A stretch of DNA of 64,000 bases from Candidatus Alcyoniella australis. GTDB lineage: Bacteria > Lernaellota > Lernaellaia > JAVCCG01 > Alcyoniellaceae. Position numbers and translations under genes: made by a program. Positions 50,568 to 61,116 of the stretch are shown one piece after another. Positions within the stretch are counted from its first letter, which is position 1; each line of letters starts with the position of its first letter. The stretch spans positions 7,939 to 71,938 of the forward strand of contig JAVCCG010000059.1 of the NCBI GenBank assembly GCA_030765605.1, in the 5' to 3' direction. The notes under the pieces are model-generated. The model had not been told where the DNA came from. It saw nothing but the letters and a program-made list of their open reading frames with translations, and ran no database searches.

Positions 50568-52421
50568 TTACTGCCGAAGCTTCCAACGGCGATGGGTCCA
50601 CAGCCACTGCTCGGGATAGCGCCGCACCAGATCCTCGATCAGCGCGTTGATCGCCCGCGTATTGCGCCGCACGTCGCGCTGCGCATCGTCACTGCGCTCC
50701 AGTTCGAGCGGATCGAGCAACACCACCCGGTGTTGATCCTCGTCGTGCCACACGCCGTAGCCCGGAATGATCAGCGCGTTTTGCTGCGCGGCCAGGCGCG
50801 CCGGAAAATCAAGCGTGCTCACCGCGCGACCGAAGAGGTCGACGAAGATCCCCTGTCCGCTTGGCATGTTCTGGTCGACCACCGCCACTGCCATCTCGCC
50901 CTCGTGCAGCCGTTGGACCACTTGGGTCTCCGAATCACGACCAGGGATCCAGGCCACCGCGTTGTCGCGACGGATCTGCACCATTCGCTCGTTGAGCAAC
51001 GGCTGGCCGATGCTCCGGGCGACCAGGCTGATTTTATACCCGCGCTGGGCCAGCGCATACAGCGCCAGCTCCCAATCGCCCAAGTGCAGACCGACCAGGA
51101 TCACCGGACGGCCCGAATCGCGGGCCGCGTCCAAATGCTCGAGCCCCTCGAAAATCACCCGCTGCTCGAAGAATGTCGCGTCGAGCATTGGCGCGCGAAG
51201 GTAGAGCATGATGTTGCGCGCGCTGATCTGCATGCTGCGCTTGAGGATCGCCGCGCACTGCGCGCGCGTCAGCTCGTCGCCTCGGGCCCACAGCAGGTTG
51301 CTCATCCCGATCCGCCGCTGTTCGCGCAGCAGGCAATGGCCCAGCAATCCCAGGCGGTCGGCGCTGTGCGTCGCGCCCTGCCAGGTTTTGGACCAGGCCC
51401 AGGCCTCGGCCAACCGCAGACCCGGCCGCAACGCCAGTCGCTCCAAGGCCCACTGCCCGGCACTGCGCTTGCGGCTTTGCGCCGCCGTCTTGTACAGCCG
51501 CGGCCGTTCGTCCGAAGGACGGGTTTTCCAGCGGCGGTGCATCCAGACCCACTCGGTGGGGTGTTCGACGATGTTGCGCTCGATCGCCGCGGTGTGCAGC
51601 GCGGTGTTGGCGCGCACGTCGGCCTCGGCCACGCCGCTGCGGATCAGCCTAAACGGCTCGCCGATGGTCACGCACACGTCGCCGCGCTCGTCGCGGGTGG
51701 CAAAGGCGGGCAGCACCGGAGTCTTGAACTTGAGCGCCAGTTTGGCCGCTGCGCTGGGCGTCCAGGCGCTACGGCCGAAGAACGGGACGAAGGTCCCCGG
51801 GACTTTGGTGTCCTGATCGATCAGCAGCCCAAGCACCTCGTTGTTCCTGAGCACGCGCAGCAGCTGCTTGGTGCCTGAGATGTCGCCGCGCTGCAGTACG
51901 CGCAGACCGCGGCTCTCGCGCCACTGGTTTAGCCGCTGGTTGATCCGCTCATCGTACAGCCCGCGCGCCACCACGTGCAGCGGATAGCCGTGCTCGGCAG
52001 CGCCCGCGGCGGTCGCCTCCCAGTTGCAGCTGTGCGAGGTGATGATGATCGCACCGCACCCGAGGTCCAGGGCGCGGTCGAGATTCTCCAGACCTTTAAA
52101 ATGTACGTGATCCAGCAGCTGGACGCCCGGCGCGTCGAACGCCAACAGCTCGAACATCGAGCGCCCGAGCTCGGCGAACGATTCGCGGCCAATGGCAACG
52201 CGCTCAGCCTCGGTGGTCGAGCTGCCGAAGGCGATCCGCAGGTGTTTGAGCGCCAGACGCCGATCGCCGCGCACCACGCCGAACGCCAAGCGGCCCAGAA
52301 TCGCTCCCAAGCGTCTGGCGCCGGGCACGCTGAGGCGTCGGCCCAGGCCGGTGAGCAGCCCGAACCCGAGAAACAGCGCGTTGTTCTTGATCCGTTTGAC
52401 GTAACGGCGGGACGCCGCCAT
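50568..52421 (-). CDS. Fused tandem LpxL/HtrB-type lipid A acyltransferase
   Basis: This 617-residue protein contains two complete acyltransferase domains of the LpxL/LpxM family in one chain. Each keeps the H-x4-E catalytic motif: His130-Glu135 in HSCNWE and His446-Glu451 in HLGDWE. Each also has an IDQD/VDQN motif followed by FFGR or LFGR, and ends in W-x-W-x-HRRWK (WVWMHRRWKTRP, WLWTHRRWKLRQ). The ATG at 52421 overlaps the upstream ACP-like stop (TGATG). Members move acyl groups from ACP to lipid A. The fusion could add two secondary chains in one enzyme. A link with the preceding serine-less ACP homologue is likely from the operon structure. Confidence 0.85.
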   Translation of the reverse strand: MAASRRYVKRIKNNALFLGFGLLTGLGRRLSVPGARRLGAILGRLAFGVVRGDRRLALKHLRIAFGSSTTEAERVAIGRESFAELGRSMFELLAFDAPGVQLLDHVHFKGLENLDRALDLGCGAIIITSHSCNWEATAAGAAEHGYPLHVVARGLYDERINQRLNQWRESRGLRVLQRGDISGTKQLLRVLRNNEVLGLLIDQDTKVPGTFVPFFGRSAWTPSAAAKLALKFKTPVLPAFATRDERGDVCVTIGEPFRLIRSGVAEADVRANTALHTAAIERNIVEHPTEWVWMHRRWKTRPSDERPRLYKTAAQSRKRSAGQWALERLALRPGLRLAEAWAWSKTWQGATHSADRLGLLGHCLLREQRRIGMSNLLWARGDELTRAQCAAILKRSMQISARNIMLYLRAPMLDATFFEQRVIFEGLEHLDAARDSGRPVILVGLHLGDWELALYALAQRGYKISLVARSIGQPLLNERMVQIRRDNAVAWIPGRDSETQVVQRLHEGEMAVAVVDQNMPSGQGIFVDLFGRAVSTLDFPARLAAQQNALIIPGYGVWHDEDQHRVVLLDPLELERSDDAQRDVRRNTRAINALIEDLVRRYPEQWLWTHRRWKLRQ

Positions 52422-52660
52422 CAATCCTCTTCGATCCGCTCGTTCACGGTCTGAATTACGTCGGCGAGCGTCTCCCAACCCTCGACTTCGTCCTCGGCAA
52501 TTTCGACTTCGAATTCCTCGGACAGCAGCTCGGCGAGCACTTCCAGGTCGTAGGGGTCGGCACCAAAATCATCGGCCAAAAAAGCGCCGTCCACTACTTC
52601 GTCGTCGTCCAATTCGAGGTGCTCGGCAACCAGTTCCCGAATGCGAACCTCGATGCTCAT
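52421..52660 (-). CDS. Acyl-carrier-protein homologue lacking the phosphopantetheine serine
   Basis: This 79-residue protein has an acidic, four-helix ACP profile (EVRIRELVAEHLELDDDEV, LADDFGAD, LAELLSEEFEVEI). At the prosthetic-group site the usual DSL is DPY: Pro36 (codon CCC, 52555-52553) replaces the Ser that carries 4'-phosphopantetheine, in FGADPYDLEVL. It therefore cannot be a conventional carrier. It is adjacent to a canonical acpP (9 bp upstream) and overlaps the acyltransferase start by one base. It may have a protein-binding role. This reading is clear from the sequence; the function is unknown. Confidence 0.85.
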   Translation of the reverse strand: MSIEVRIRELVAEHLELDDDEVVDGAFLADDFGADPYDLEVLAELLSEEFEVEIAEDEVEGWETLADVIQTVNERIEED

Positions 52661-52669
52661 GGGCGGCTC

Positions 52670-52921
52670 CTAATTACTTTTGAATTTATCGATGAGGTAG
52701 TCGATCACGTCCTGAACCACGCTGACCTTCTCGGCGGCCTCATCGGGGATCTCACCGATGTCGAACTCGTCCTCGATGGCCATGATCAGCTCGACCACGT
52801 CCAGGGAGTCCGCACCGAGGTCCTTGATGAACTCGGCATCGTTGCGAATCTGGTCTGCGTCTATCTCAAGTTGCTTGGCAATCAGCTTCTTAACCTGTAG
52901 CTCGATCTCGACTGTATTCAT
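52670..52921 (-). CDS. acpP: Acyl carrier protein
   Basis: This 83-residue canonical ACP has the phosphopantetheine motif [11 protein letters not shown] with Ser39, an acidic helix II ([23 protein letters not shown]) and a C-terminal [15 protein letters not shown] at 52921 has GGAGG at a spacing of 4. An upstream in-frame extension inside the fabG end is not credible. It carries the growing fatty-acid chain in the cytoplasm and follows fabG by 23 bp. Confidence 0.95.
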   Translation of the reverse strand: MNTVEIELQVKKLIAKQLEIDADQIRNDAEFIKDLGADSLDVVELIMAIEDEFDIGEIPDEAAEKVSVVQDVIDYLIDKFKSN

Positions 52922-52944
52922 GGCTCCTCCCCTTGCCTCCTGAT

Positions 52945-53688
52945 TCAGAATCGCATGGACATTCCGCCGTCCACGCGCAGTACCTGACCCGTGATGTACG
53001 CGGCCTGCTCCGAGGCCAAAAACTCGACTGCCGCGGCCACATCTTCGGGTCGCCCCGGCCGCCCCAACGGGACCTGCTTCAACGCGGCGAGCCTGGTCGT
53101 CTCGTCCAGATCCGCGGTCATCGCGGTCTGGATCCAACCCGGCGCCACGGCGTTGACCGTGATCCCACGACCGGCCAGTTCCCTGGCCAGCGACAGCGTC
53201 AGCCCGATCAGCCCCGCCTTGCTCGCGGCGTAGGCGCTCTGACCGGCGTTGCCCGCCAGTCCGACCACGCTGCTGACGTTAACGATCCGGCCGCCGTGCT
53301 GTCTGATCATCAGCCGCGCCGCCTGTTGGGAGCACAAGTAGGCGCCCCGCAGGTTGACCGCCAACACCCGGTCGAAATCATCGACCTTCTGCAATGCGAT
53401 CATCTGGTCGCGGCTGATCCCCGCGTTGTTCACCAGAACGTCGAGCCCCTTGGACTCGCTCTTGATCCTGGTAAACGCTTTCTTTACTCCATCGGGGTCC
53501 GAAACGTCAAACTTAATCAACTCGGCTCGCGCGCCGCGCTGTTTGACACGTTGCGCCGTGTCCGACGCCCCGACCTCGTCGCTGTGATAATTGATCCAGA
53601 CCGTACCCTCAGGCTCGGCCAGGCGTGCGGCGCAGGCCGCCCCGATCCCCTTGGATGCGCCGGTGACCAGTACGGAGCGACCGGCCAT
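52945..53688 (-). CDS. fabG: 3-oxoacyl-[ACP] reductase FabG
   Basis: This 247-residue short-chain dehydrogenase has the cofactor motif [26 protein letters not shown], and the catalytic set in [27 protein letters not shown] (Ser, Tyr, Lys). It also has [13 protein letters not shown] and the C-terminal [14 protein letters not shown], all diagnostic for FabG. It reduces 3-oxoacyl-ACP with NADPH. Its start overlaps the fabD stop (TGATG). Confidence 0.94.
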   Translation of the reverse strand: MAGRSVLVTGASKGIGAACAARLAEPEGTVWINYHSDEVGASDTAQRVKQRGARAELIKFDVSDPDGVKKAFTRIKSESKGLDVLVNNAGISRDQMIALQKVDDFDRVLAVNLRGAYLCSQQAARLMIRQHGGRIVNVSSVVGLAGNAGQSAYAASKAGLIGLTLSLARELAGRGITVNAVAPGWIQTAMTADLDETTRLAALKQVPLGRPGRPEDVAAAVEFLASEQAAYITGQVLRVDGGMSMRF

Positions 53689-54632
53689 CAGGCCAGCGCC
53701 TCGATCACCGCCGGCAGGTCTTCGGGCCGCTCGAAGCTCAACACCGGCAGTTCGTCGCTGATGCGCCTAAGCAGCTTGGTCAACACGCTGCCCGCGCCCA
53801 GCTCGATCGCCAGGTCCGCGCCGTGGTCGATCATCTGCCGCACCGAGTCCTCCCACAACACCGGGGAGACGATCTGCGCCACCAACAGCTCGGCCATCCG
53901 CTCGGGCGATTGGTGCGGCGCGGCCTCGACGTTGCTGTATACAGGAAACTGAGGATCGGTAAATGCCACCCGCTGGAAAAACGGCCGCAGGCCGTCGGCC
54001 GCGGGCTGCATCAGCGGGCAGTGGAACGGCGCGGAAACCGGCAGCTTGACCGCACGGCGTGCGCCCGCCGCCCGAAGCTCGGGCAGCGCCTCTTGCAGAT
54101 CGCGTTCCAGACCGGAGATCACCACCTGGCCGCCGCCGTTGAAGTTCGCCGGCCAGACCCGGCCGCCGCGGCGGCGGATGTCGCGCAATACCTGATCGAT
54201 CACCTTGGCGTCGAGACCGATCAGCGCGTACATCGAGCCCAGGCCCTCGGGAACCGCGTTTTGCATCAGACGCCCGCGCTCGCGCACGATCCGCGCCGCG
54301 TCCTCAAGCTCGAGCGCTCCGGCGACCACCAGCGCCGCGTACTCGCCCACCGAGTGACCGGCGGAGCAGCACGGCTGGATCGGTACGCGCTGTTTAAGGT
54401 AGGTCCAGGCGGCGACGCCCATTGCCAGCAGGCACGGCTGCAAGTTCGGCGTACTGCGCAGTTCGTCCTCGGGTCCATCGAAGCACAGCCGATGCAGCTC
54501 GACTCCCGAGGCCCATTCGACGCGTTCGAAGATCGAGCGGACCTGCTCGTCTTCCTCGCACAGAGCTCGGCCCATGCCGATCCACTGCGACCCCTGACCG
54601 GGGAACAGCAGCGCGACTCGGGCCACGGCCAA
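53688..54632 (-). CDS. fabD: Malonyl-CoA:ACP transacylase FabD
   Basis: This 314-residue protein has LLFPGQGSQWIGMG at the N-terminus, the active-site AGHSVGEYAAL with Ser, QNAVPEGLGSMYALIG with the substrate Gln/Arg region, and LPVSAPFHCPLM with the catalytic His. It charges ACP with malonyl groups. The start is TTG at 54632, 8 bases after AGGAGG; a GTG two codons later is possible. It follows rpmF by 3 bp. plsX and fabH, which usually lie between, are absent. Confidence 0.93.
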   Translation of the reverse strand: MAVARVALLFPGQGSQWIGMGRALCEEDEQVRSIFERVEWASGVELHRLCFDGPEDELRSTPNLQPCLLAMGVAAWTYLKQRVPIQPCCSAGHSVGEYAALVVAGALELEDAARIVRERGRLMQNAVPEGLGSMYALIGLDAKVIDQVLRDIRRRGGRVWPANFNGGGQVVISGLERDLQEALPELRAAGARRAVKLPVSAPFHCPLMQPAADGLRPFFQRVAFTDPQFPVYSNVEAAPHQSPERMAELLVAQIVSPVLWEDSVRQMIDHGADLAIELGAGSVLTKLLRRISDELPVLSFERPEDLPAVIEALA

Positions 54633-54635
54633 GGA

Positions 54636-54818
54636 CTATTCCTCCTCGGCCTCGATTACCTGGCGTCCCTTGTACATGCCGCAATGAGGACAGGCATGGT
54701 GCGGCTGTGCGGGCTCGCCGCATTCGGGGCAGAGCATCGTGGTCGGCTCGGCGATCTTCTGATGCGTGCGGCGTTTGTCCCGGCGCGCCTTGGAAACTTT
54801 GCGCTTGGGAACTGGCAT
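54636..54818 (-). CDS. rpmF: Ribosomal protein L32
   Basis: This 60-residue L32 has the N-terminal MPVPKRKVSKARRDKRRTH and a zinc ribbon with CPEC and CPHC. It is a structural component of the 50S subunit. It sits between yceD and fabD, its conserved place at the head of fatty-acid gene clusters. Confidence 0.96.
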   Translation of the reverse strand: MPVPKRKVSKARRDKRRTHQKIAEPTTMLCPECGEPAQPHHACPHCGMYKGRQVIEAEEE

Positions 54819-54820
54819 GA

Positions 54821-55312
54821 TTACTCCTGACGGGCCTTAGGGCCTATTGAGCAGCCGCATGGGCCGCGATTAAGGTCGGCGCCGCACCTCGCGCAGAGGC
54901 CGCGGCAATCATTGCTACACAACAGCACCGAAGGCAAATTGAGATCAATCGCCTCGGCCATCGGCGCTGCCAAATCGACCTGTCCGCTGCCGTCCACCGG
55001 CAGCGTCTCAAGGTCGTCCGCTATCAACTCACGGACGTCCGAGGCGATCCATCTGCAGGGCACCTGCGCTCGAACGTCGATCGGTCCCAGACACCTGGAA
55101 CACACGGCGGTGAACTCCAGCTCGATCCGGCCCTGGATCACCGCTCCCTGGCTGGTCAAATAGCCGCGCCCCTGGAAACAGCCGTCGCGCACCTGTTCGA
55201 CATCGGGGTGGCCGCGCCTGATACACGCGGCCAGCCAGTCGGCGCACAGCTCGATCCGCAGGGGTCGCGGGGTTTGGGCAAGTTGACGCAGTGAAATCTT
55301 CTTAGGTTGCAT
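54821..55312 (-). CDS. YceD/DUF177 family protein
   Basis: This 163-residue protein has the family marks: an N-terminal beta-rich half with a CSRCLGPI motif and a C-terminal half with LCSNDCRGLCARCGADLN, where paired cysteines resemble a zinc site. DUF177 proteins precede rpmF in most bacteria and help 23S rRNA maturation or L32 function in some. It is the first gene of a long operon, about 25 bases after the predicted transcription start. Confidence 0.88.
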   Translation of the reverse strand: MQPKKISLRQLAQTPRPLRIELCADWLAACIRRGHPDVEQVRDGCFQGRGYLTSQGAVIQGRIELEFTAVCSRCLGPIDVRAQVPCRWIASDVRELIADDLETLPVDGSGQVDLAAPMAEAIDLNLPSVLLCSNDCRGLCARCGADLNRGPCGCSIGPKARQE

Positions 55313-55342
55313 GCCCTTGCCGCCTCGACCAGTGCAGGCGTT

Positions 55343-55370
55343 AATATAGTTTTTTCAAAGGTCAAGTCAA
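55343..55370 (-). promoter_or_regulatory. Strong promoter of the yceD-rpmF-fab operon
   Basis: On the minus strand TTGACT (55370-55365), 16 bp, then TATATT (55348-55343); five of six positions match at each box. Transcription should start near 55336, 24 bases before the yceD ATG. The minus-strand genes from here to 39296 lie close together and may be partly read from it. Confidence 0.75.
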
Positions 55371-55415
55371 GAGTCAGCCCAGATTATTCATCAGCGGGCA
55401 ACCGCCACGCTGCGC

Positions 55416-55448
55416 TTGACAGAGTATACACGGCACGCTAGCGTGCCG
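55416..55448 (+). promoter_or_regulatory. Promoter with overlapping 18-bp palindrome
   Basis: TTGACA (55416-55421), 17 bp, then TAGCGT (55439-55444). A perfect palindrome CGGCACGCTAGCGTGCCG (55431-55448) covers the -10 and the predicted start, where a repressor could bind. The ATG at 55453 lies about where transcription should begin, and there is no Shine-Dalgarno sequence, so a leaderless mRNA is possible. Confidence 0.45.
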
Positions 55449-55452
55449 CCCG

Positions 55453-56253
55453 ATGCTGCCCGAGCCGATTTTCATAGGATTGCTACTGCTCACCAGCGCC
55501 TTTGCCGGATTCGCCGGCGGCCTGCTCGGCGTGGGCGGCGGACTAATCAATGTCCCCGTTATCACATATGTTTTAATGCAATTCGGTCTGGACGTGAACA
55601 GTGCGGTCCAGGTTGCGATCGGCACCAGTCTGACCGTAATAATCTTTACCGGCAGCTCCTCGTCCATCACCTATGCGCTCAAGGGGCACACCGACCTACG
55701 CGTTGTGGCCGCATTGGCCCCGGCCGGAGCCGCGGCCGCCCTGGCGGTCTCGCTGTTGGCAATCAACCTGCACGGCGGACTGATCGCGCGGCTGTTCGGC
55801 GTATTCGGCCTGCTGGTCGCCTGGCGAATGTTCAGCGGCGAGCCGCGTTGGATCAAGGCGCGCAACTGGAACAGAGGCGGATTCGCGTTCATCGGAGCCC
55901 TGTCCGGCGCAATCTCCGCGTTGTTCGGTGTAGGCGGCGGCGTGGTCGCAGTGCCGATGCAGGAGCTCGTGATGAGGATCGACGCCCATCGCGCTCATGC
56001 CAATTCCTGCGTGCTGGTGACGATGCTGGCCCTGATCGGAGCCCTGGTGCGGCTTTGCAGCGGCCACCACGCCTCCCTGCCCCCGGGGAGCGTGGGCCTG
56101 GTCTATCTGCCGGCCGTGGCGCTGATGGCCCCGCCCTCGATCGCCTTTGCCTGGGCCGGAGCGCGGCTGGCCACGCGCACCGACCAAGCCAAGCTGCGGC
56201 GAATCTTTGCGCTGCTGATGCTGGCAGTGGGCGTAAGAATGATTATCCTGTAA
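55453..56253 (+). CDS. TauE/SafE family sulfite/sulfur-compound exporter
   Basis: This 266-residue membrane protein has eight predicted helices in two halves, each with the TauE motif: LLGVGGGLINVPVIT near residue 30 and LFGVGGGVVAVPMQ near 158. Members export sulfite, sulfonates or other organic anions, but the family is broad and the substrate is uncertain. The start lacks a ribosome-binding site and lies immediately after a predicted promoter. It is followed at 26 bp by gltX, so co-transcription is plausible. Confidence 0.85.
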   Translation: MLPEPIFIGLLLLTSAFAGFAGGLLGVGGGLINVPVITYVLMQFGLDVNSAVQVAIGTSLTVIIFTGSSSSITYALKGHTDLRVVAALAPAGAAAALAVSLLAINLHGGLIARLFGVFGLLVAWRMFSGEPRWIKARNWNRGGFAFIGALSGAISALFGVGGGVVAVPMQELVMRIDAHRAHANSCVLVTMLALIGALVRLCSGHHASLPPGSVGLVYLPAVALMAPPSIAFAWAGARLATRTDQAKLRRIFALLMLAVGVRMIIL

Positions 56254-56279
56254 CCTGCGCCGAATTGAGGAGCGTAGTA

Positions 56280-57704
56280 ATGAGCATCAAGACACGTTTT
56301 GCCCCCAGTCCCTCGGGATATTTGCACATCGGTGGGGCGCGCACCGCCCTGCTCAACTGGGCCCTGGCGCGCAAATCAGGCGGTAAGTTCCTGCTGCGGG
56401 TCGAGGACACCAACGAGCAGACCACCACCGACCAGAGCATCGCGGGGATCCTCGAGGCCATGCAGTGGCTCGGCCTGAGCTGGGATGAGGGACCGCTGTT
56501 CCAATCCAAGCGGCGCGATTTGCACCTGGAACACGCGGCGCGGCTGGTCGAGCAGGGCCGGGCCTATCGCTGTACGTGCAGCGCCGAACAGGTCGAGCAG
56601 ATGCGCCAGAGCGCCCGCGAGCGCGGCGACAAGCCGATGTACGACGGCACCTGCCGCGAACTCGGGCTCGGGCCGGACGTGGGGCCGCACGTGATCCGTT
56701 TCAAGATGCCGCAAGAGGGGGTCACCGCGTTCCACGATCACGTCAAGGGCGACATCGAGTACCCCAACAACGAGTTGGACGACTTCATCATCGTGCGTTC
56801 CGACGGCTCGCCGACCTACAACTTCGTGGTGGTGATCGACGACGCGCTGATGGGCGTGAACTTTGTGCTGCGCGGCGAGGACCATCTGAACAACACGCCC
56901 AAGCAGGTCCAGCTCTACAACGCCTTGGGGTTCGACCTGCCGCAGTTCGCTCACATGCCGCTGACCTTGGGCAAGGACGGCAAGAAGCTCTCCAAGCGTC
57001 ACGGCGCGGTGAGCATTCAGTACTACCGCGACGAGGGCTACCTGCCCCAGGCTGTGGTCAACTTCCTCGCGCGCCTGGGCTGGGCCTCGGGCGATCTGGA
57101 GACGTTCACCCCCGAGCAGTTCGTCGAGGCGTTCGACGTGCGCGGCATCGGCCGCTCGCCCGGAGTGTTCGACGTGGACAAACTCACCTGGCTCAACGGC
57201 TGGCACATCCGCCAGCTTAGTGACGAGCAGTTCGCCGCAGTGGCGCGGCCGTTTTGCGAGCGCCGCGGATTCGCCATCCCCTCGGACGAATGGTTCCTGG
57301 AGCTGGTGAAGCCGCTCAAGGAGCGCACCACGACCCTGGTGCAGATGACCCAGCTCGCCGAGTATTTCTTCGCGCCGCCCGCGACTTTCGAGCCCAAGGC
57401 CGTGCGCAAAAATCTCGCGCCCGAGTCGGCCGACGTGCTCGAGGCGTTGGCCCAGACCCTGGAGAGCGTGGAGCCGTTTGAAGACGAGCCGATCGAGCAG
57501 GCGCTACGCGAGCTGTCCGAGCGGCTCGGGCTCAAGCTGGGAAAGGTGGCTCAGCCGTGCCGGGTGATCATCTCGGGCCGCGCCGCCACCCCGCCGATCA
57601 CCACCGTGCTGCGGCTGATCGGCCGCGAGCAAAGCATCGAGCGCATCCGCTCGCGCATCGACAATGTGCGCGACGGCTCCCTGCCCCTGACCGAGGCCGA
57701 ATAG
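56280..57704 (+). CDS. gltX: Glutamyl-tRNA synthetase
   Basis: This 474-residue class I synthetase has the HIGH motif in APSPSGYLHIGGARTALLNW and the KMSKS motif as KLSKRHG. A tRNA-binding domain has RCTCSAEQVEQMR and FDVDKLTWLNGWHIRQL, and a C-terminal helical anticodon domain follows. The ATG at 56280 has GAGGAG at a spacing of about 8; the longer frame is not used. It charges tRNA-Glu (and possibly tRNA-Gln, requiring GatCAB). A palindromic repeat follows. Confidence 0.93.
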   Translation: MSIKTRFAPSPSGYLHIGGARTALLNWALARKSGGKFLLRVEDTNEQTTTDQSIAGILEAMQWLGLSWDEGPLFQSKRRDLHLEHAARLVEQGRAYRCTCSAEQVEQMRQSARERGDKPMYDGTCRELGLGPDVGPHVIRFKMPQEGVTAFHDHVKGDIEYPNNELDDFIIVRSDGSPTYNFVVVIDDALMGVNFVLRGEDHLNNTPKQVQLYNALGFDLPQFAHMPLTLGKDGKKLSKRHGAVSIQYYRDEGYLPQAVVNFLARLGWASGDLETFTPEQFVEAFDVRGIGRSPGVFDVDKLTWLNGWHIRQLSDEQFAAVARPFCERRGFAIPSDEWFLELVKPLKERTTTLVQMTQLAEYFFAPPATFEPKAVRKNLAPESADVLEALAQTLESVEPFEDEPIEQALRELSERLGLKLGKVAQPCRVIISGRAATPPITTVLRLIGREQSIERIRSRIDNVRDGSLPLTEAE

Positions 57705-57750
57705 AGCGCGAATATTTTGGGTTCAACAATATTGGTAGGCGCTCGCGGGG

Positions 57751-57889
57751 GCGGCTTCGAGCCGCTGCAATACTCGCATATTTTCCTGGTCGTCTAGCGT
57801 CGACCCATGCCGCGACGCGGGATTGGTCGTTGTTAAAAACCAATCGCAATGCGCGAGGTTTTCTCCGGCTCTAAGCCGGGCGCGACAGC
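57751..57889. repeat. Palindromic intergenic repeat (copy B)
   Basis: The left end is GCGGCTTCGAGCCGC (57751-57765) followed by TGCAATACTCGCATATTTTC and then CTGGTCG; the right end is CCGGCTCTAAGCCGG (57865-57879) followed by GCGCGACAGCTC. The right end on the minus strand (GAGCTGTCGC, then CCGGCTTAGAGCCGG) aligns with 24154-24178 of copy A. It is the most complete copy, about 140 bp with imperfect inverted ends, and fills the convergent gltX-lon gap. Confidence 0.75.
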
Positions 57890-57926
57890 TCACTCCGCGC
57901 GTTCGTAAAAAACCCTCGCCTCCGCC

Positions 57927-60284
<2,358 letters not shown>

Positions 60285-60394
60285 TGGTAATCTACCTCCA
60301 CGGGACGACCGGTTCATTCTATGAACAATAACCACGATACTCGCCAAAGCAACCGTAATCCCTGACAATCGTCATGTATCGGGGAAAATATCTT

Positions 60395-60423
60395 TTCAGC
60401 GCTCGCGCAACGCGTGCTAATCT
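60395..60423 (+). promoter_or_regulatory. Possible leaderless promoter for the MBL-fold gene
   Basis: TTCAGC (60395-60400), 17 bp, then TAATCT (60418-60423) preceded by TGC. The start would fall at 60430, the first base of the ATG, and no Shine-Dalgarno sequence is present. The -10 string TGCTAATCT also occurs at 25993-26001 before another gene. Confidence 0.4.
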
Positions 60424-60429
60424 GCCGCC

Positions 60430-61104
60430 ATGGTTGAGAAAGTCACCGAAAGGATCTTCGTGGTCGGTGGTCCGGACCTGACCGATCCGGCAGACGCGCT
60501 GGTCTACCTGATTATGGACGGCAATACCGGCGTTTTAATTGACAGCGGCTGCGGATCGAGCGCAACCGAGATCGCCGAGGCCGTGACCGAGTGCGGCCTG
60601 CATCCCAACGAGCTGGATACAATCATCCTCACCCACGGGCACATCGACCACATCGGCGGAGCCAACGCGCTGAGCAGCATCAGCGGCGCGCAGCTTGTGG
60701 CTCACGAGCTCGACGCACCGGCAATGGAGACAGCGGACTTAAGGCGTACTGCCGCCTCAATGTACGGCCTGCTGCTCGAGCCGATCTGCCTTGATCAGAT
60801 ATTGCGCGGTGCCGGTGGCACCATCGAGGTCGGTCCGATCTCCATCGAATGGGCCCACACGCCGGGCCATACTCCCGGTTCGATTGTGCTCTATTTACAA
60901 GAGGATCAAGGATTGGTCATCTTTGGCCAGGACATCCACGGTCCGTTCTCGCCCGCCTTTGACTCCGACCTGAGCCTCTGGCGCGACTCAATGCAGCAGA
61001 TCATGCAACGCCGTCCCGAGATCCTATGCGAAGGCCATGCCGGGGTGATTCGCGGCGCGGACCGCGTGCAGCGCTTCATCCGCCAGCATTTGGCATTACA
61101 TTAA
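60430..61104 (+). CDS. MBL-fold metallo-hydrolase
   Basis: This 224-residue metallo-beta-lactamase-fold protein has the zinc motif LTHGHIDHIGG (H-x-H-x-D-H), then AHTPGHTPGSIVLY with the third His, FGQDIHGPF (bridging Asp) and LCEGHAGVI (last His). This is the glyoxalase II/beta-lactamase-like general hydrolase group; thioesters and phosphodiesters are among known substrates. There is no ribosome-binding site. It is followed at 12 bp by a flavodoxin-fold gene, probably co-transcribed. Confidence 0.88.
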   Translation: MVEKVTERIFVVGGPDLTDPADALVYLIMDGNTGVLIDSGCGSSATEIAEAVTECGLHPNELDTIILTHGHIDHIGGANALSSISGAQLVAHELDAPAMETADLRRTAASMYGLLLEPICLDQILRGAGGTIEVGPISIEWAHTPGHTPGSIVLYLQEDQGLVIFGQDIHGPFSPAFDSDLSLWRDSMQQIMQRRPEILCEGHAGVIRGADRVQRFIRQHLALH

Positions 61105-61116
61105 CCTGGATTACTG

